DNA of 5,420 bases from Methanoregula sp. (lineage in GTDB: Archaea; Halobacteriota; Methanomicrobia; Methanomicrobiales; Methanospirillaceae), in the NCBI GenBank assembly GCA_026394635.1, contig JAPKXV010000201.1, positions 1 through 5,420 of the forward strand. The letters run 5' to 3'. Shown here in pieces: positions 4,762-5,420 of the stretch (positions are counted from its first letter, which is position 1; every line of letters starts with the position of its first letter). Both the position numbers and the translations under genes were made by a program. The notes beneath the pieces were generated by a model. That model had not been told where the DNA came from, did not search any database, and saw only the letters and a list, made by a program, of their open reading frames with translations.

Positions 4762-5420
4762 GCCACACCAAACTCCATGAGGTGCCCCCTGCCATGCACA
4801 GCCGGGATCCTGCGTGCCATATAGAGCTCAATGCACGGGCTCATGCCGGAAAGTGCGGGCATCTCTTCAAGGGATGTCCGGGCAATCATGGGTGAGTATA
4901 TCTCCATGACTGCTGTCATCGCCACATACTCCCCGTAGAAGAGGTGCATGCTGTTACTGTCAAAGACAGCACGGGATACCTCGATGGTCTGTGCCGAGGT
5001 GTTTTTAAGCGTCAGTGTGAGTACTCCCTCTGAAAAACGGTCGACTGCCGGTGCCTTTCCATAAATCTCGCTCCGGTGCCACCGGGTGATCTGCCCGGCA
5101 CCGGGCGAGCCGTAGAGCGAGTACTTTGCAGGCGTACGAGAGAAGATGTCAAGTACGTGGAGGTCACCACCCGCTTCAAGGAACACCCCGATCTCGACAG
5201 GAAATGTCAGGAACACCTGCTGTTCTGACTGGGGGAGGAGGGCTGTTGCGGGAAATGCAATCTCGAGCAGACGGGTCAGGGGGAGCGGCAGGTTCACCGG
5301 TTCCACCGGGTTGATGATGAGGGTACCCTTGCCAAAAGACAGAACCTTCTCAATTGTCTCCCCGCAGCACGAACGAATGTACCGTGGGATCTCTGCAGAC
5401 CGTTCAAGATGTATGGTGAC
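4758..5420 (-). CDS. DUF432-family archaeal protein (5' end outside window)
   Basis: 220 residues are visible and the frame is open to the right edge; the GTG at 5306 is internal, because coding continues upstream with …KGTLIINPVEPVNLP. Features I associate with DUF432 (Pfam PF04254, from memory) are the PVEPVNLP segment, FPVEIGVF, KYSLYGSPGAGQITRWHRSEIY, a central LTLKNTS strand and a C-terminal IELY stretch. No signal peptide or membrane helix is visible in this part, and the pattern suggests a soluble, mainly beta-strand protein. Its biochemical role is unknown. The TGA at 4760-4758 overlaps the mscS ATG (ATGA), so the two are almost certainly cotranscribed and translationally coupled, pointing to a role with the channel or in the same stress response. 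The missing N-terminus is probably short. Confidence 0.87.
   Translation of the reverse strand, partial: VTIHLERSAEIPRYIRSCCGETIEKVLSFGKGTLIINPVEPVNLPLPLTRLLEIAFPATALLPQSEQQVFLTFPVEIGVFLEAGGDLHVLDIFSRTPAKYSLYGSPGAGQITRWHRSEIYGKAPAVDRFSEGVLTLTLKNTSAQTIEVSRAVFDSNSMHLFYGEYVAMTAVMEIYSPMIARTSLEEMPALSGMSPCIELYMARRIPAVHGRGHLMEFGVA

Noticed and set aside
5304..5306. GTG 5306 as the start of the DUF432 gene
   Set aside because: The reading frame continues upstream without a stop to the window edge, and the residues just before it (GTLIINP) join a conserved-looking segment.

Overview
The window looks like a piece of a euryarchaeal chromosome, most likely a methanogen of the Methanomicrobiales (Methanoregula-like). 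The case rests on a DUF432-type protein coupled to an MscS channel, a receiver domain followed by a linker typical of methanogen response regulators, archaeal GGTGA ribosome-binding sites, AT-rich TATA-like boxes and U-tract terminators. The lineage is inferred from protein style, not from a marker gene.

Layout, left to right. (1) 1-85: possible start of a minus-strand gene running off the left edge. (2) 211-2190, minus: a 659-aa protein with an N-terminal receiver domain, about 310 residues of coiled coil, a proline-rich linker and a small C-terminal helical domain. (3) 2191-2720: a 530-bp non-coding stretch. It holds a probable promoter and a perfect 10-bp dyad upstream of the receiver gene. 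Beside the dyad is a 209-bp MITE-like element with perfect 13-bp terminal inverted repeats and an 8-bp target duplication. Beyond that lies an AT-rich repeat patch. (4) 2721-3479, minus: a left-handed beta-helix acyltransferase. (5) 3584-3817, plus: a 77-aa two-helix membrane protein, divergent from the acyltransferase and probably translated from a leaderless mRNA. (6) 3847-4761, minus: an MscS-family mechanosensitive channel. (7) 4758-5420, minus: a DUF432 protein cut by the right edge, whose stop overlaps the channel start as ATGA.

DUF432 and mscS form a translationally coupled operon, which suggests a shared role in envelope or osmotic stress. The small membrane gene converges on that operon with 29 bp between stops. 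The receiver/coiled-coil gene, acyltransferase and DUF432-mscS all lie on the minus strand but are separated by spacers with their own signals, so they are probably separate transcription units. The most notable non-coding item is the short mobile element at 2306-2514. It explains most of the otherwise odd hairpin-rich spacer, and it has landed directly against the dyad upstream of the receiver gene's promoter.
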